Notes: generated by a model not told the origin, from the sequence alone. DNA of 64,000 nt from Vibrio natriegens NBRC 15636 = ATCC 14048 = DSM 759 (GCF_035621455.1 NZ_CP141822.1:2666001-2730000), one strand, 5' to 3'. Positions 1-8,990 are shown, counted from the first letter of the stretch. Program-made: numbers and translations.

Positions 1-397
1 AAACTGCTCGCGTAATGACAAAACATTCCGCTCAATGGAAGCCGATCTGCACAACCTGACTCCTGCGATTGGTGAGGTAAATGGTGATCGCTCTAACTAC
101 AATTTCAGTCAGTGGAATGGGATCGATGGCGCAACCTATGGTCGTTGTGAAGTCCAGGTAAACTTCAAGCAACGCAAAGTCATGCCACCCGATCGAGCAC
201 GCGGCTCCATCGCTCGTACCTATCTTTATATGAGCAAGGAGTACGGCTTCAAACTGTCCAAGCAACAAACTCAGTTAATGAGTGCATGGAACAAAACCTA
301 CCCAGCCGATAAATGGGAATGCGAACGCGATAAGCGCATTGCCAAAGTACAAGGCAACCATAATCCATTCGTTCAAGAGGCCTGTCGCGCACTGTAA
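1..397 (+). CDS. endA: Endonuclease I (EndA/Dns family), C-terminal part
   Basis: The 3' end of a periplasmic or secreted non-specific nuclease gene, cut by the left edge of the window. The frame is open from base 2 to the TAA at 395-397, giving about 131 residues. The translation resembles the C-terminal half of Vibrio Dns/Vvn and E. coli EndA: an M-E-A-D-L-H-N-L helix, then R-S-N-Y-N-F, a region that in Vvn supplies the metal-binding Asn. Several cysteines fit the disulfide-rich Vvn type. The family cleaves DNA and RNA with a single Mg ion in a beta-beta-alpha metal finger; the catalytic His-Glu would lie upstream of the window. An ATG at 35 opens a shorter frame but is internal to the protein. 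In V. cholerae this nuclease limits uptake of free DNA (family knowledge). Confidence 0.9.
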   Translation, partial: NCSRNDKTFRSMEADLHNLTPAIGEVNGDRSNYNFSQWNGIDGATYGRCEVQVNFKQRKVMPPDRARGSIARTYLYMSKEYGFKLSKQQTQLMSAWNKTYPADKWECERDKRIAKVQGNHNPFVQEACRAL

Positions 398-434
398 TCC
401 TCACCAATCGCGACAATCGCTAATCTTTCTGTTT

Positions 435-486
435 GAGGCGTTTCATTTACTCCAATTGAAACGCCTCTTGCCCCTTGTTTTTTCGA
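435..486 (+). terminator. Probable terminator after endA
   Basis: An 11-bp perfect inverted repeat (GAGGCGTTTCA at 435-445, TGAAACGCCTC at 457-467) lies 38 bases after the endA stop. It is followed by TTGCCCC and then a T-run near 477-484, so the U-tract is not directly adjacent and termination may be weak. Confidence 0.5.
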
Positions 487-536
487 TGGAAAGCATCCAT
501 GTTAGGAACTAAGTTTATTCTCTTGCTGGAAATCTC

Positions 537-1268
537 ATGCGTATCCCTCGAATTTATCATCCAGAAACCATTCACCAACTTGGTACACTCGCTTTAAGTG
601 ACGACGCCGCTGGCCATATTGGCCGCGTACTTCGTATGAAGGAAGGTCAGGAAGTTCTCCTATTTGACGGTAGTGGTGCAGAGTTTCCCGCAGTTATCGC
701 AGAAGTCAGCAAAAAGAATGTCCTCGTAGACATCTCTGAGCGCGTAGAGAACAGCATTGAATCCCCTTTGGATCTTCACCTAGGACAGGTGATTTCACGA
801 GGCGACAAGATGGAGTTCACCATTCAGAAGTCAGTCGAACTCGGAGTAAATACCATCACTCCCCTTATTTCTGAACGTTGTGGCGTAAAGCTCGATCAAA
901 AACGATTTGAGAAGAAACTGGCCCAATGGCAGAAGATTGCTATCAGTGCTTGCGAGCAGTGTGGACGTAACATCGTTCCAGAAATTCGCCCAATCATGAG
1001 CTTGGAAGAGTGGAGCAAAGAAGAGTACGATGGACTTAAGCTCAACCTTCACCCTCGTGCCAAATACTCGATCAACACCCTGCCTACACCAGTTGAAAAA
1101 GTGCGCCTGCTGATTGGCCCTGAAGGCGGTTTGTCAGCTGAAGAAATCGATATGACGCGCGAGTACCAATTTGAAGAGACGCTTCTCGGTCCGCGTGTAC
1201 TTCGCACCGAAACAGCGGCTCTTACCGCAATTACAGCTTTACAAGTTCGTTTCGGCGATCTTGGTTAA
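537..1268 (+). CDS. rsmE: 16S rRNA m3U1498 methyltransferase RsmE
   Basis: 243 aa, matching the family length. RsmE is a SPOUT-class, SAM-dependent enzyme that methylates N3 of U1498 in helix 44 of 16S rRNA. An N-terminal PUA-like RNA-binding part (about residues 1-70) precedes the trefoil-knot domain. The knot motifs are visible: I-G-P-E-G-G-L-S near residue 195 and [11 protein letters not shown] near residue 220, the latter forming the SAM pocket. The ATG at 537 opens M-R-I-P-R-I-Y, the usual start of the family. It is followed by gshB after 14 bases, so the two are probably cotranscribed, as in E. coli. Confidence 0.96.
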   Translation: MRIPRIYHPETIHQLGTLALSDDAAGHIGRVLRMKEGQEVLLFDGSGAEFPAVIAEVSKKNVLVDISERVENSIESPLDLHLGQVISRGDKMEFTIQKSVELGVNTITPLISERCGVKLDQKRFEKKLAQWQKIAISACEQCGRNIVPEIRPIMSLEEWSKEEYDGLKLNLHPRAKYSINTLPTPVEKVRLLIGPEGGLSAEEIDMTREYQFEETLLGPRVLRTETAALTAITALQVRFGDLG

Positions 1269-1282
1269 AACGGAGAAAAATA

Positions 1283-2233
1283 ATGATCAAACTCGGTATT
1301 GTAATGGACCCAATTTCGTCCATTAACATCAAGAAAGACTCTAGCTTTGCCATGATGCTTGAAGCGCAACGCCGCGGCTACGAAATCCACTACATGGAAA
1401 TGAATGATCTTCACCTCGACCAAGGTGTGGCCATTGCCGACACCAAAGTGGTTGAGCTAAAAGAAGATCCAAACGGCTGGTACGAATTCAAATCAGAGCA
1501 AACTATCGAGCTATCTGAGTTAGACGCGGTTCTGATGCGTAAAGATCCTCCGTTTGACACTGAATACATCTACGCAACGTACATCCTTGAGCGTGCAGAA
1601 GAGCAAGGCACACTGATCGTCAACAAACCTCAGAGCCTTCGTGACTGCAATGAGAAGTTGTTTACAGCATGGTTCCCTGAATTGACTCCAACCACTATCG
1701 TTACCCGTAAAGCTGAAAAGATTAAAGCATTCCGTGAAGAACACGGCGATGTGATCTTAAAGCCTCTTGACGGTATGGGCGGTGCGTCTATTTTCCGCGT
1801 AAATGAGAACGATCCAAACGTATCAGTGATCATCGAAACGCTGACTAACCATGGTCAGCATTACGCGATGGCACAAACATTCGTGCCTGATATCAGCAAT
1901 GGTGACAAGCGCATTCTCGTGGTTGACGGCGAGCCAATGCCTTACTGTCTGGCACGTATTCCGGCGAAAGGCGAAACGCGCGGTAACCTTGCGGCGGGCG
2001 GCACGGGTGAAGCTCGTCCTCTAAGTGAAACAGACATTAAAATTGCCCAAACCGTAGCACCAACTCTGAAAGAAAAAGGTCTTATTTTTGTGGGTCTTGA
2101 TGTGATTGGCGATAAGCTGACAGAAATCAACGTAACCAGCCCGACCTGTATTCGTGAAATCGAAGCAGCATTTGATATCTCAATTACGGGCAAACTAATG
2201 GATGCCATTGAACGCCGAGTAAAAGGCGAATAA
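1283..2233 (+). CDS. gshB: Glutathione synthetase
   Basis: 316 aa. Catalyses the ATP-dependent joining of gamma-glutamylcysteine and glycine, the second step of glutathione synthesis, in the cytoplasm. It has the GshB ATP-grasp architecture: an N-terminal domain (M-I-K-L-G-I-V-M-D-P), a central ATP-binding segment with L-K-P-L-D-G-M-G-G near residues 153-161, and a C-terminal metal/ATP site F-V-G-L-D-V-I-G then E-I-N-V-T-S-P-T near residues 276-297. The ribosome-binding site GGAG lies 7 bases before the ATG. It follows rsmE closely. Its stop codon partly overlaps the direct repeat that flanks the MITE-like element downstream. Confidence 0.97.
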   Translation: MIKLGIVMDPISSINIKKDSSFAMMLEAQRRGYEIHYMEMNDLHLDQGVAIADTKVVELKEDPNGWYEFKSEQTIELSELDAVLMRKDPPFDTEYIYATYILERAEEQGTLIVNKPQSLRDCNEKLFTAWFPELTPTTIVTRKAEKIKAFREEHGDVILKPLDGMGGASIFRVNENDPNVSVIIETLTNHGQHYAMAQTFVPDISNGDKRILVVDGEPMPYCLARIPAKGETRGNLAAGGTGEARPLSETDIKIAQTVAPTLKEKGLIFVGLDVIGDKLTEINVTSPTCIREIEAAFDISITGKLMDAIERRVKGE

Positions 2234-2235
2234 AT

Positions 2236-2502
2236 AGGGTCTGTTTATCTTGCGTGGTTAATTTTTGTTCGAGATAAAAGCGTTTTAATCGCGGCGAGAG
2301 GTTTATAGCCTAGTCATTCTAAGCAAAATACCTCTCAACAAAGAGTAAAGCGCTTTTAGCCGAACCCTTCGGGCAGCGTTTGTGGATACTTTCTACTGCG
2401 TTATCGGCTTATCAGGTAGGCCAACTACATTTCAAAGCCTCTGCCTTGTATAAAGAACCCACAAACAGCTGCAAAAATCAGCGCGAAAGGTCAACAGACC
2501 CT
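2236..2502. mobile_element. 267-bp MITE-like element with terminal inverted repeats
   Basis: The element starts AGGGTCTGTT (2236-2245) and ends AACAGACCCT (2493-2502), a perfect 10-bp terminal inverted repeat that extends imperfectly to about 19 bp. It is flanked by the 4-bp direct repeat AAAT (2232-2235 and 2503-2506), as expected of a target-site duplication. No coding potential is seen. The interior has nested inverted repeats: AAAAGCG with CGCTTTT, GAGAGGT with ACCTCTC, and a GCAGCGTTTGTGG-like arm with its partner near 2459-2472. Terminal repeats, target duplication, size and lack of a transposase all fit a non-autonomous transposon derivative. The parent transposase family is not identifiable here. 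Confidence 0.75.
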
Positions 2503-2540
2503 AAATATATAGTAAAGTTATAGTAGAGAGCTAAATGCAA

Positions 2541-2581
2541 ACTTAAGCAAATTCATGCATATATTGCCAATTTGCTTAAGT
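2541..2581 (+). promoter_or_regulatory. 13-bp inverted repeat in the yqgE leader
   Basis: ACTTAAGCAAATT (2541-2553) pairs perfectly with AATTTGCTTAAGT (2569-2581) across a 15-base loop, ending 25 bases before the yqgE ATG. There is no T-run, so it is not a standard terminator. It could be an operator or a leader hairpin; the role is unknown. Confidence 0.5.
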
Positions 2582-2606
2582 GCACTTCTGAGTCCTAAGG
2601 ATCAGT

Positions 2607-3176
2607 ATGAATATGAACCTCACAAACCATTTTTTAGTTGCCATGCCTGGAATGAAAGATCCCTATTTCCAGAATAGCGTGATCTACGTCTGCGAGCACA
2701 ACGAAGAAGGCGCAATGGGGTTGATAATCAATGCGCCAGTCGATATCACCGTGGGTAACATGCTTAAGCAAGTCAAAGTACAACCTGTACACCCGCGTTT
2801 GTTCGAAGCAAGCCTTGACCGGCCTGTATATAACGGCGGCCCGATCTCAGAAGATCGTGGCTTTATTCTGCATAAACCGAAAGATTACTATGAATCCAGT
2901 ATTCAGATGACTGATGAGCTTGCAGTGACAACCTCGCGAGACATTCTGACTGTGTTGGGGACCGAAGCTGAGCCAAGCGACTATTTGGTTGCTTTGGGCT
3001 ACGCAGGTTGGAGCGCAGGGCAGCTGGAAAATGAGTTAGTTGAAAACTCTTGGCTGACCATAGAAGCTACGCCAGAAATCATCTTTGATACTCCAATTAC
3101 AGACCGTTGGAAAAAAGCAGTAGAAAAACTGGGGATCGATCCGAGTCAGCTTTCTTCTGATGCAGGACATGCCTGA
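2607..3176 (+). CDS. yqgE: YqgE/AlgH family protein (DUF179)
   Basis: 189 aa, normal for the family. It begins [14 protein letters not shown] and carries the conserved G-L-I-I-N and N-G-G-P patches. Its biochemical role is unresolved; the Pseudomonas homologue AlgH was linked to alginate regulation. The gene sits directly before ruvX (yqgF), the conserved gammaproteobacterial pairing, with 41 bases between stop and the preferred ruvX ATG. The ribosome-binding site AAGG at 2597-2600 supports the ATG at 2607. The MITE-like element upstream separates it from gshB, which is its neighbour in many relatives. Confidence 0.93.
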   Translation: MNMNLTNHFLVAMPGMKDPYFQNSVIYVCEHNEEGAMGLIINAPVDITVGNMLKQVKVQPVHPRLFEASLDRPVYNGGPISEDRGFILHKPKDYYESSIQMTDELAVTTSRDILTVLGTEAEPSDYLVALGYAGWSAGQLENELVENSWLTIEATPEIIFDTPITDRWKKAVEKLGIDPSQLSSDAGHA

Positions 3177-3217
3177 TAAGGCAGACTGTTCCCCTAGATT
3201 GAGATTTGAGACACCTT

Positions 3218-3643
3218 ATGTCACGTACAATTATGGCTTTTGATTTTGGAACCAAAAGCATCGGCAGCGCGATTGGCCAGGAAATTACCGGTACCGCCTC
3301 TCCGCTCAAGGCTTTTAAAGCCAATGATGGTATTCCAAACTGGGACGACATCGAAAAACAGATCAAAGAATGGCAACCGGATTTATTGGTTGTGGGTTTA
3401 CCAACAGACCTACACGGTAAAGACTTGGAAACCATTACTCCACGCGCGAAGAAGTTTGCTAATCGTCTACAAGGTCGTTATGGCTTACCAGTCGAGCTTC
3501 ACGATGAACGTTTGTCCACGGCAGAAGCTCGTGCAGACCTATTCGAAATGGGTGGCTATAAAGCGCTGTCGAAAGGAAATATCGACTGTCAATCGGCAGT
3601 TGTCATTCTAGAAAGCTGGTTTGAAAACCTTTGGAATGAGTAA
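3218..3643 (+). CDS. ruvX: Putative pre-16S rRNA nuclease RuvX/YqgF
   Basis: 141 aa from the ATG at 3218; a TTG at 3206 would add four residues, but [13 protein letters not shown] is the usual family start. RNase H-like fold Holliday-junction-resolvase homologue implicated in 5' maturation of 16S rRNA. Visible motifs are the first-strand D-F-G-T-K-S-I-G near residues 9-16 (metal-binding Asp), V-V-G-L-P around residue 60, and H-D-E-R-L-S-T-A with its acidic residue near 98-105. It is coupled to yqgE upstream and followed by a strong terminator. Confidence 0.94.
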   Translation: MSRTIMAFDFGTKSIGSAIGQEITGTASPLKAFKANDGIPNWDDIEKQIKEWQPDLLVVGLPTDLHGKDLETITPRAKKFANRLQGRYGLPVELHDERLSTAEARADLFEMGGYKALSKGNIDCQSAVVILESWFENLWNE

Positions 3644-3660
3644 ATTTGTCTGAAAAAGAA

Positions 3661-3686
3661 AAGGTTGGCTTGTGCCAACCTTTTTT
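3661..3686 (+). terminator. Rho-independent terminator after ruvX
   Basis: Nine-bp stem AAGGTTGGC/GCCAACCTT with a TTGT loop, followed by T4 and preceded by an A-run. It can act on both strands and so also serves the convergent pilU. Confidence 0.9.
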
Positions 3687-3708
3687 AATGTCTGGAATAT
3701 GGGAAATC

Positions 3709-4815
3709 CTAGTCCATATCAATCTTAACGTTCGCCAAGCTTCCTGTTGCCAGAGGCTCACCGCGTTGGGTCTTCAGCATGAGACGCAGGTCATTTGCCG
3801 AATCAGCACTGTGCAGTGCATCTTCTTCACTGATTTTGCCTTGCATCACTAACTTGTAAAGCGACTGGTCAAAAGTCAGCATACCAAACTCATTTGAACG
3901 AGCCATCGTCGACTTAAGTTCATGCAGATCGCCACGACGGATTAAATCCGAAACACGCGGGCTGTTCAGCAGGATCTCAAATACGCCATGACGTCCCTGC
4001 CCACTCTTATCGCGGATCAACTGCTGACCAACCACGCCTTTTAAGTTCATAGACAGATCAAACAAGAACTGCTCTTTTTGATCTTTAGGTACTAAATGAA
4101 GAATCCGCTCTAATGCCTGGTTGGCGTTGTTAGCATGGAGAGTCGCCATACACAAATGCCCGGTTTCAGCAAAAGTCATCGCATATTCCATCGTCTCTCT
4201 ACTGCGGATTTCGCCGATCAAAATCATATCTGGAGCCTGTCGCAGGGAGTTTTTCAGTGCCACTTCGTAACTTTCGGTGTCTAAACCGACTTCACGCTGG
4301 GTTACGATACAACGCTGGTGTTCATGAACAAATTCGATCGGATCTTCTACCGTCAGGATATGCCCGGTCTTATTACTGTTTCGGTAGCCTGTCATCGCCG
4401 CCATTGTGGTCGACTTACCAGAGCCAGTCGCACCAACCACCAGCACCAGACCTCTCTTGGCTATCGCTAAATCTTGCAACACCAGAGGCAGTTTGAGCTG
4501 CTCAAAGGTAGGGATGTCGGTCTCAATACGGCGAATAACCGCGCCCGGCAATTCTCTCTGGAAAAAGGCACTGACACGGAATCGACCACAATCTCTGACG
4601 ATAGCAAAGTTAGACTCTCGACTTTTTCGAAACTCCTGACGACGCTCAGGATCCATTGCATTATCCAGCAACTGCGCCACATCATTTTCTGTCAGCTTGT
4701 CACCTTGCGGACGTAACTCGCCGTCGACACGAAACAAAATCGGCGCGCCGACCGTGATATAAAGATCCGACGCTTGCAGCGCCAGCATACCTTCAAGAAA
4801 TTTATTCAGATCCAT
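3709..4815 (-). CDS. pilU: Type IV pilus ATPase PilU
   Basis: 368 aa secretion-type ATPase. PilU works with PilT as an accessory retraction motor at the cytoplasmic base of type IV pili, aiding twitching and DNA-uptake pilus retraction under load. The N-terminal PAS-like N1 region is followed by Walker A G-A-T-G-S-G-K-S-T near residues 128-136, the Asp box E-D-P-I-E, Walker B with I-L-I-G-E-I-R-S, and the His box E-T-G-H-L-C-M-A-T-L-H-A-N. It is longer than PilT at the C-terminus, typical of PilU. It lies 30 bases downstream of pilT on the same strand, so the two are probably cotranscribed. Confidence 0.95.
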   Translation of the reverse strand: MDLNKFLEGMLALQASDLYITVGAPILFRVDGELRPQGDKLTENDVAQLLDNAMDPERRQEFRKSRESNFAIVRDCGRFRVSAFFQRELPGAVIRRIETDIPTFEQLKLPLVLQDLAIAKRGLVLVVGATGSGKSTTMAAMTGYRNSNKTGHILTVEDPIEFVHEHQRCIVTQREVGLDTESYEVALKNSLRQAPDMILIGEIRSRETMEYAMTFAETGHLCMATLHANNANQALERILHLVPKDQKEQFLFDLSMNLKGVVGQQLIRDKSGQGRHGVFEILLNSPRVSDLIRRGDLHELKSTMARSNEFGMLTFDQSLYKLVMQGKISEEDALHSADSANDLRLMLKTQRGEPLATGSLANVKIDMD

Positions 4816-4845
4816 TTTCCGTATTCACCATTACCTGTATGAGTG

Positions 4846-5886
4846 TTACGAGAACTGCTGTACATCAAGCCCAACTTTGCTGTCGGCCTCTTCGTGAGAA
4901 ACAATACCTTGCGCCAATAGCTGACGAGCATTTTGCTCCATAGTCTGCATGCCGTGTGCCGCACCAGTTTGAATTATCGAGTACATCTGTGCGACTTTAT
5001 CTTCGCGAATCAAATTACGGATTGCTGGTGTCGCCATCATGATTTCATGGCAGGCGACTCGACCACCACCATTACGCTTAAGTAACTTCTGGGCAATGAC
5101 TGAACTCAACGATTCTGACAACATTGAACGCACCATGTCTTTGTCGCTACCCGGGAATACATCGATAATACGGTCGATGGTTTTTGCGGCTGAGCTGGTG
5201 TGTAGCGTTCCAAAAACCAAATGACCGGTTTCTGCGGCGGTCAATGCAAGGCTGATGGTTTCTTTATCACGCATCTCACCAACTAAGATGACATCCGGGT
5301 CTTCACGCAACGCACTGCGTAAGGCGTTTTGGAAGCTATGAGTGTCACGGTGAACTTCACGCTGGTTGATCAAACATTTGTTGTTGGTATGAACAAATTC
5401 AATTGGATCTTCAATTGTGAGAATGTGCTTATTGTGATTACGATTGATGTAGTCGACAATGGCAGCTAGAGTCGTCGATTTACCAGAGCCGGTTGGTCCG
5501 GTTACCAGAACTAAGCCTTTTTGCCCGCTGGCAATCTTGCTGAAGATTTCTGGAGCTTCGAGTTGATCAAGCGTTGGTATGCTGCTTGGAATGGTACGAA
5601 ATACCGCTGCGCAGCCACGGGACTGGTTAAAGGCGTTGACACGAAAGCGACCAACGTTCTGTAGTTCAAAAGAAAAATCGACTTCGAGTTTTTCTTCGAA
5701 CTCACTGCGTTGAGCGTCATTCATGATTTCGAATACCAAGCGATGAACCTCTTGGTGTGTAAACGCTGGAATCCCGAGCTTTCTCACATCGCCATCAATT
5801 CTGACCATAGGTGGTACACCTGCAGAAAGATGTAGATCTGAGGCATTATGTTTTACACTAAAATCCAGTAACTCAGTGATATCCAT
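4846..5886 (-). CDS. pilT: Type IV pilus retraction ATPase PilT
   Basis: 346 aa hexameric ATPase that drives pilus disassembly and retraction. Walker A G-P-T-G-S-G-K-S-T lies near residues 130-138. Also visible are the Asp box T-I-E-D-P-I-E-F, Walker B D-P-D-V-I-L-V-G-E-M-R-D and the His box E-T-G-H-L-V-F-G-T-L-H-T, all PilT rather than PilB hallmarks. The start M-D-I-T-E-L-L matches PilT. It is first in the pilT-pilU pair and divergent from yggS, with only 28 bases between the two start codons; the promoters must therefore overlap the coding ends. Confidence 0.97.
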   Translation of the reverse strand: MDITELLDFSVKHNASDLHLSAGVPPMVRIDGDVRKLGIPAFTHQEVHRLVFEIMNDAQRSEFEEKLEVDFSFELQNVGRFRVNAFNQSRGCAAVFRTIPSSIPTLDQLEAPEIFSKIASGQKGLVLVTGPTGSGKSTTLAAIVDYINRNHNKHILTIEDPIEFVHTNNKCLINQREVHRDTHSFQNALRSALREDPDVILVGEMRDKETISLALTAAETGHLVFGTLHTSSAAKTIDRIIDVFPGSDKDMVRSMLSESLSSVIAQKLLKRNGGGRVACHEIMMATPAIRNLIREDKVAQMYSIIQTGAAHGMQTMEQNARQLLAQGIVSHEEADSKVGLDVQQFS

Positions 5887-5914
5887 TTAAAATCCTTAAG
5901 TCTAAAGTACAGCT

Positions 5915-6628
5915 ATGAGTAGTATTCAACAAAATATTGAACATATCACCTCTCAAATTCGCAACGACGAGCAAAAATGCGGTCGTGCTCCGGAGTCAGT
6001 GCAACTTCTAGCGGTAAGTAAAACCAAACCCGTTGAAGCCATTCTTGAAGCTTACCAAGCTGGTCAAACCGCATTTGGTGAAAACTATGTGCAAGAGGGC
6101 GTGGATAAAGTTCAGCACTTTGCACAGCATTATCCAGATAATTGCATAGAATGGCACTTCATAGGCCCAATTCAGTCCAATAAATCACGCCTTGTCGCTG
6201 AACATTTCGATTGGGTTCACACCATCGACCGCGCAAAGATCGCGCAACGTCTTAATGATCAACGCCCCAACGAATTAGAACCCTTACAGGTACTGATTCA
6301 AGTGAACACCAGTGGCGAAGACTCAAAGTCTGGCGTAACCGATGCAGAAATATTCGAACTGGCTGAGTTGATTTCTCGCCTTCCGAACCTCACCTTAAGA
6401 GGATTGATGTCTATTCCTGCTAACGTATCGGACTATGATGCACAACTTCATGAGTTCCAGAAACTGGCGGCATTGAAGCAAGCGCTTATGCAGCAGTATC
6501 CGGACATCGACACATTGTCCATGGGGATGAGTGGCGACATGGAGGCGGCGATAGAAGCCGGTAGTACTATGGTTCGTATCGGAACAGCGATTTTTGGCGC
6601 ACGTGACTATAACTCAAAAAGTGAATAG
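5915..6628 (+). CDS. yggS: PLP homeostasis protein YggS
   Basis: 237 aa member of the YggS/PROSC (PLPBP) family, a TIM-barrel protein that binds pyridoxal 5'-phosphate without known catalysis and balances free PLP and amino-acid pools. The PLP-binding lysine is in L-L-A-V-S-K-T-K-P (Lys36). Other family marks are F-G-E-N-Y-V-Q-E, W-H-F-I-G-P-I-Q-S-N-K and the phosphate-binding S-M-G-M-S-G-D-M near residue 202. It heads a run continuing with proC and yggT, the conserved order. About 120 bases separate it from proC, enough for a separate promoter. Confidence 0.96.
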   Translation: MSSIQQNIEHITSQIRNDEQKCGRAPESVQLLAVSKTKPVEAILEAYQAGQTAFGENYVQEGVDKVQHFAQHYPDNCIEWHFIGPIQSNKSRLVAEHFDWVHTIDRAKIAQRLNDQRPNELEPLQVLIQVNTSGEDSKSGVTDAEIFELAELISRLPNLTLRGLMSIPANVSDYDAQLHEFQKLAALKQALMQQYPDIDTLSMGMSGDMEAAIEAGSTMVRIGTAIFGARDYNSKSE

Positions 6629-6750
6629 CCATTACCAGTAAGCGAAAAAAGCTCAATCTTCGCATCACAAAGTTAAGCGGTAAGACTTAATTGTCACTAT
6701 GCACACCTGTGCATTATAAATAGTAAAGTATCACAATGGAAATCAGACAA

Positions 6751-7569
6751 ATGGAACATAAAAAGATTGCCTTCATCGGTGCAGGTAACATGGTGCGAGC
6801 CATCATTTCTGGCTTAGTCTCAAATGGTTACCCGGCACAAAATATTGTGGCAACTGCACCTTCAGAAACACGCCGCTTGCCACTCGAGCAAGATTTTGGC
6901 ATCCGTACTACCAGCGATAACATCCTCGCTGCATCAAAAGCGGATGTGGTGGTGTTGTCTGTGAAACCACAAATGATGGCGGAAGTATGTAAGCCACTGC
7001 AATCTGTCGATTTCAGTAACAAGTTAGTGATTTCTATCGCTGCTGGCATCAATTGTTCACGTTTAGATGAGATGCTAGCGACCAAATTGAACTTGGTTCG
7101 TGTGATGCCAAATACGCCTTCCCAACTTGGTTTAGGCATGAGTGGTCTTTTCGCTCCAAAACACGTTACTGAGCAAGATAAAGACTTTGCCGCTCAATTA
7201 ATGGAAGCGGTAGGTAAAGTGTGTTGGGTAGAACAAGAGTCTGGCATCAACAACGTGATTGCGGCTGCAGGTAGCGCGCCGGCTTACTTCTTCTTGTTTA
7301 TGGAAGCAATGCAAGCAGAAGCAATAGCACAAGGCTTTGATAAAGACACAGCTCGTCTGCTGGTTCAGCAAGCTGCATTAGGTGCTGCAAGCATGGTTGT
7401 GGCTAATCCAGAGACTGAACTATCCACATTCCGTGAAAATGTCACCTCTAAAGGTGGCACAACAGCGGAAGCACTACGCACATTCAACGAACATCAACTT
7501 TCTGATATCGTAGCAAAAGCAATGCAGGCAGCGGTTGCTCGTGCGGAAGAAATGGAAAAACTATTTTAA
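6751..7569 (+). CDS. proC: Pyrroline-5-carboxylate reductase
   Basis: 272 aa from the ATG at 6751; an in-frame ATG at 6736 would add five residues but has a poorer ribosome-binding site, whereas GGAA lies 8 bases before 6751. Catalyses NAD(P)H reduction of 1-pyrroline-5-carboxylate to proline, the last step of proline synthesis. Rossmann motif I-G-A-G-N-M near residues 9-14, V-M-P-N-T-P near 115, and the C-terminal dimerisation domain with G-S-A-P-A-Y and V-T-S-K-G-G-T-T-A-E-A are all present. The neighbours yggS and yggT are the conserved gammaproteobacterial context. Confidence 0.96.
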   Translation: MEHKKIAFIGAGNMVRAIISGLVSNGYPAQNIVATAPSETRRLPLEQDFGIRTTSDNILAASKADVVVLSVKPQMMAEVCKPLQSVDFSNKLVISIAAGINCSRLDEMLATKLNLVRVMPNTPSQLGLGMSGLFAPKHVTEQDKDFAAQLMEAVGKVCWVEQESGINNVIAAAGSAPAYFFLFMEAMQAEAIAQGFDKDTARLLVQQAALGAASMVVANPETELSTFRENVTSKGGTTAEALRTFNEHQLSDIVAKAMQAAVARAEEMEKLF

Positions 7570-7621
7570 TTATCTGGATGCTTACAGAGAAAAGCCATCC
7601 ACCACTTGTTAAGGGTACCTT

Positions 7622-8179
7622 ATGAATTCAATGAGTTTTCTCATCTCAACCCTATTTGACCTGTATATCATGGTCGTTATATTGCGTATTTGGTTGCAAG
7701 CTGCGCGCGCAGACTTCTATAACCCTTTCTCGCAATTTATCGTTAAAGCTACTCAGCCTGTGATTGGCCCTCTGCGTCGTTTTATTCCGTCTGTCGGCAA
7801 TATCGACCTGGCTACTGTTCTCTTTGCGTATCTATTGTGTGTACTTAAGTTCGTTGCACTGATCCTAATCGCATCTAGCGGTTCTGTGTCTTTCAGTATC
7901 GAGTTCCTATTCCTGGGCTTACTGTCTCTGATTAAAGCTGCTGGCGGCTTGTTATTCTGGGTATTGCTGATTCGTGCAATCCTAAGCTGGGTTAGCCAAG
8001 GCCGCAGCCCTATCGAATATGTATTCCACCAGCTGACAGAACCAATGTGCGCGCCAATCCGTCGTATTCTTCCTGCATTCGGTGGTCTGGATCTTAGCGT
8101 ACTGGTTCTGTTTATTGGTCTACAATTCGCCAACTTCCTGATGGGCGATATTATCGGCCCTATCTGGTTCCAACTGTAG
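7622..8179 (+). CDS. yggT: YggT family membrane protein
   Basis: 185 aa integral inner-membrane protein with two copies of the YggT domain (about residues 10-85 and 100-180), each with paired hydrophobic helices joined by a short polar P-F-S-Q/P-I-E-Y region and an R-R-F-I-P or R-R-I-L-P motif. Function is not firmly established; homologues are linked to osmotic tolerance and cell division. The stop codon shares one base with the GTG start of yggU (TAGTG), indicating translational coupling. Confidence 0.93.
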   Translation: MNSMSFLISTLFDLYIMVVILRIWLQAARADFYNPFSQFIVKATQPVIGPLRRFIPSVGNIDLATVLFAYLLCVLKFVALILIASSGSVSFSIEFLFLGLLSLIKAAGGLLFWVLLIRAILSWVSQGRSPIEYVFHQLTEPMCAPIRRILPAFGGLDLSVLVLFIGLQFANFLMGDIIGPIWFQL

Positions 8180-8469
8180 TGTCAGCCGCAGTTTGGCGCG
8201 ATGGCGAGGACATTGTCCTAAGACTCTATATTCAACCCAAAGCAAGCCGCGATAAAATCGTTGGCTTGCATGGAGAAGAGTTAAAAATCGCCATTACTGC
8301 GCCGCCTGTCGATGGTAAAGCCAATGCGCATCTCACCAAGTTCTTGGCTAAGCAGTTTAAAGTCGCTAAAGGTTTGGTTCACATAGAAAAAGGCGAACTG
8401 GGACGACACAAACAAATTCGGATAGAATCGCCTACCCAGATACCTACTGACATAGAAGCCATCTTATGA
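8179..8469 (+). CDS. yggU: YggU family protein (DUF167)
   Basis: 96 aa small soluble protein of the UPF0235/DUF167 family, function unknown. The conserved core Q-P-K-A-S-R-D near residues 18-24 and P-P-V-D-G-K-A-N-A near 41-49 is intact. It starts with GTG at 8179 and overlaps the yggT stop by one base. It belongs to the proC-yggT-yggU run. Confidence 0.92.
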   Translation: MSAAVWRDGEDIVLRLYIQPKASRDKIVGLHGEELKIAITAPPVDGKANAHLTKFLAKQFKVAKGLVHIEKGELGRHKQIRIESPTQIPTDIEAIL

Positions 8470-8543
8470 TGGCTTTTTATTTAACCTTCGAACCGGTTAT
8501 TTAAATTAAACTTAAATGGAAGTGTCTCCTTGAGGATTTCACA

Positions 8544-8975
8544 ATGAACAAATGGATTACCGCGTTACTGATCAGCCTATTGTCTTTCCCAACTTTCGCT
8601 GAACAGTTCAAAAACATGAAAGACATCGAAGTGCATTACGTAGCGTTTAACTCTACCTTTTTGACGCCTAAAATAGCGCGAAGCTATGACATCAAACGTA
8701 ATGGCTATCTTGCGATCATCAATATTAGTGTGCTGGACAGAGCCTCACTCGGAAAACCGGCGTTAGAAGCACAAGTTGCTGGGCAAGCTAAGAACCTGAT
8801 TGGTCAAACTCAGCAGTTAACCTTCCGAGAAGTCAAAGAAGGTGACGCCATTTACTACCTAGCGGAACTGCCAGTCACACATGAAGAAACTTTTACCTTC
8901 GATATTGATGTAAAATCGGGAAACAAAGGCTCAGGAAAGCTTCAATTTACCCAGAAGTTTTATGTTGAAGAGTGA
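8544..8975 (+). CDS. DUF4426 exported protein
   Basis: 143 aa. The N-terminus (M-N-K-W-I-T-A-L-L-I-S-L-L-S-F-P-T-F-A then E-Q) is a clear signal peptide with cleavage after about residue 19, so the protein is periplasmic. The mature part resembles the DUF4426 family found in vibrios and relatives at exactly this place, between yggU and rdgB. No enzymatic motif is visible. The family has no established function. A good ribosome-binding site (GAGGA) precedes the ATG by 8 bases. Confidence 0.85.
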   Translation: MNKWITALLISLLSFPTFAEQFKNMKDIEVHYVAFNSTFLTPKIARSYDIKRNGYLAIINISVLDRASLGKPALEAQVAGQAKNLIGQTQQLTFREVKEGDAIYYLAELPVTHEETFTFDIDVKSGNKGSGKLQFTQKFYVEE

Positions 8976-8990
8976 TATGTCGAAAAGTAA

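Noticed and set aside
282..512. 76-codon frame overlapping the end of endA
   Set aside because: Out of frame with endA and extends through its terminator hairpin; a shadow frame.
3646..3852. 68-codon frame after ruvX
   Set aside because: Crosses the strong terminator and the 3' end of pilU antisense.
7753..8133. 126-codon minus-strand frame inside yggT
   Set aside because: Antisense to a clearly coding membrane protein; no family resemblance.
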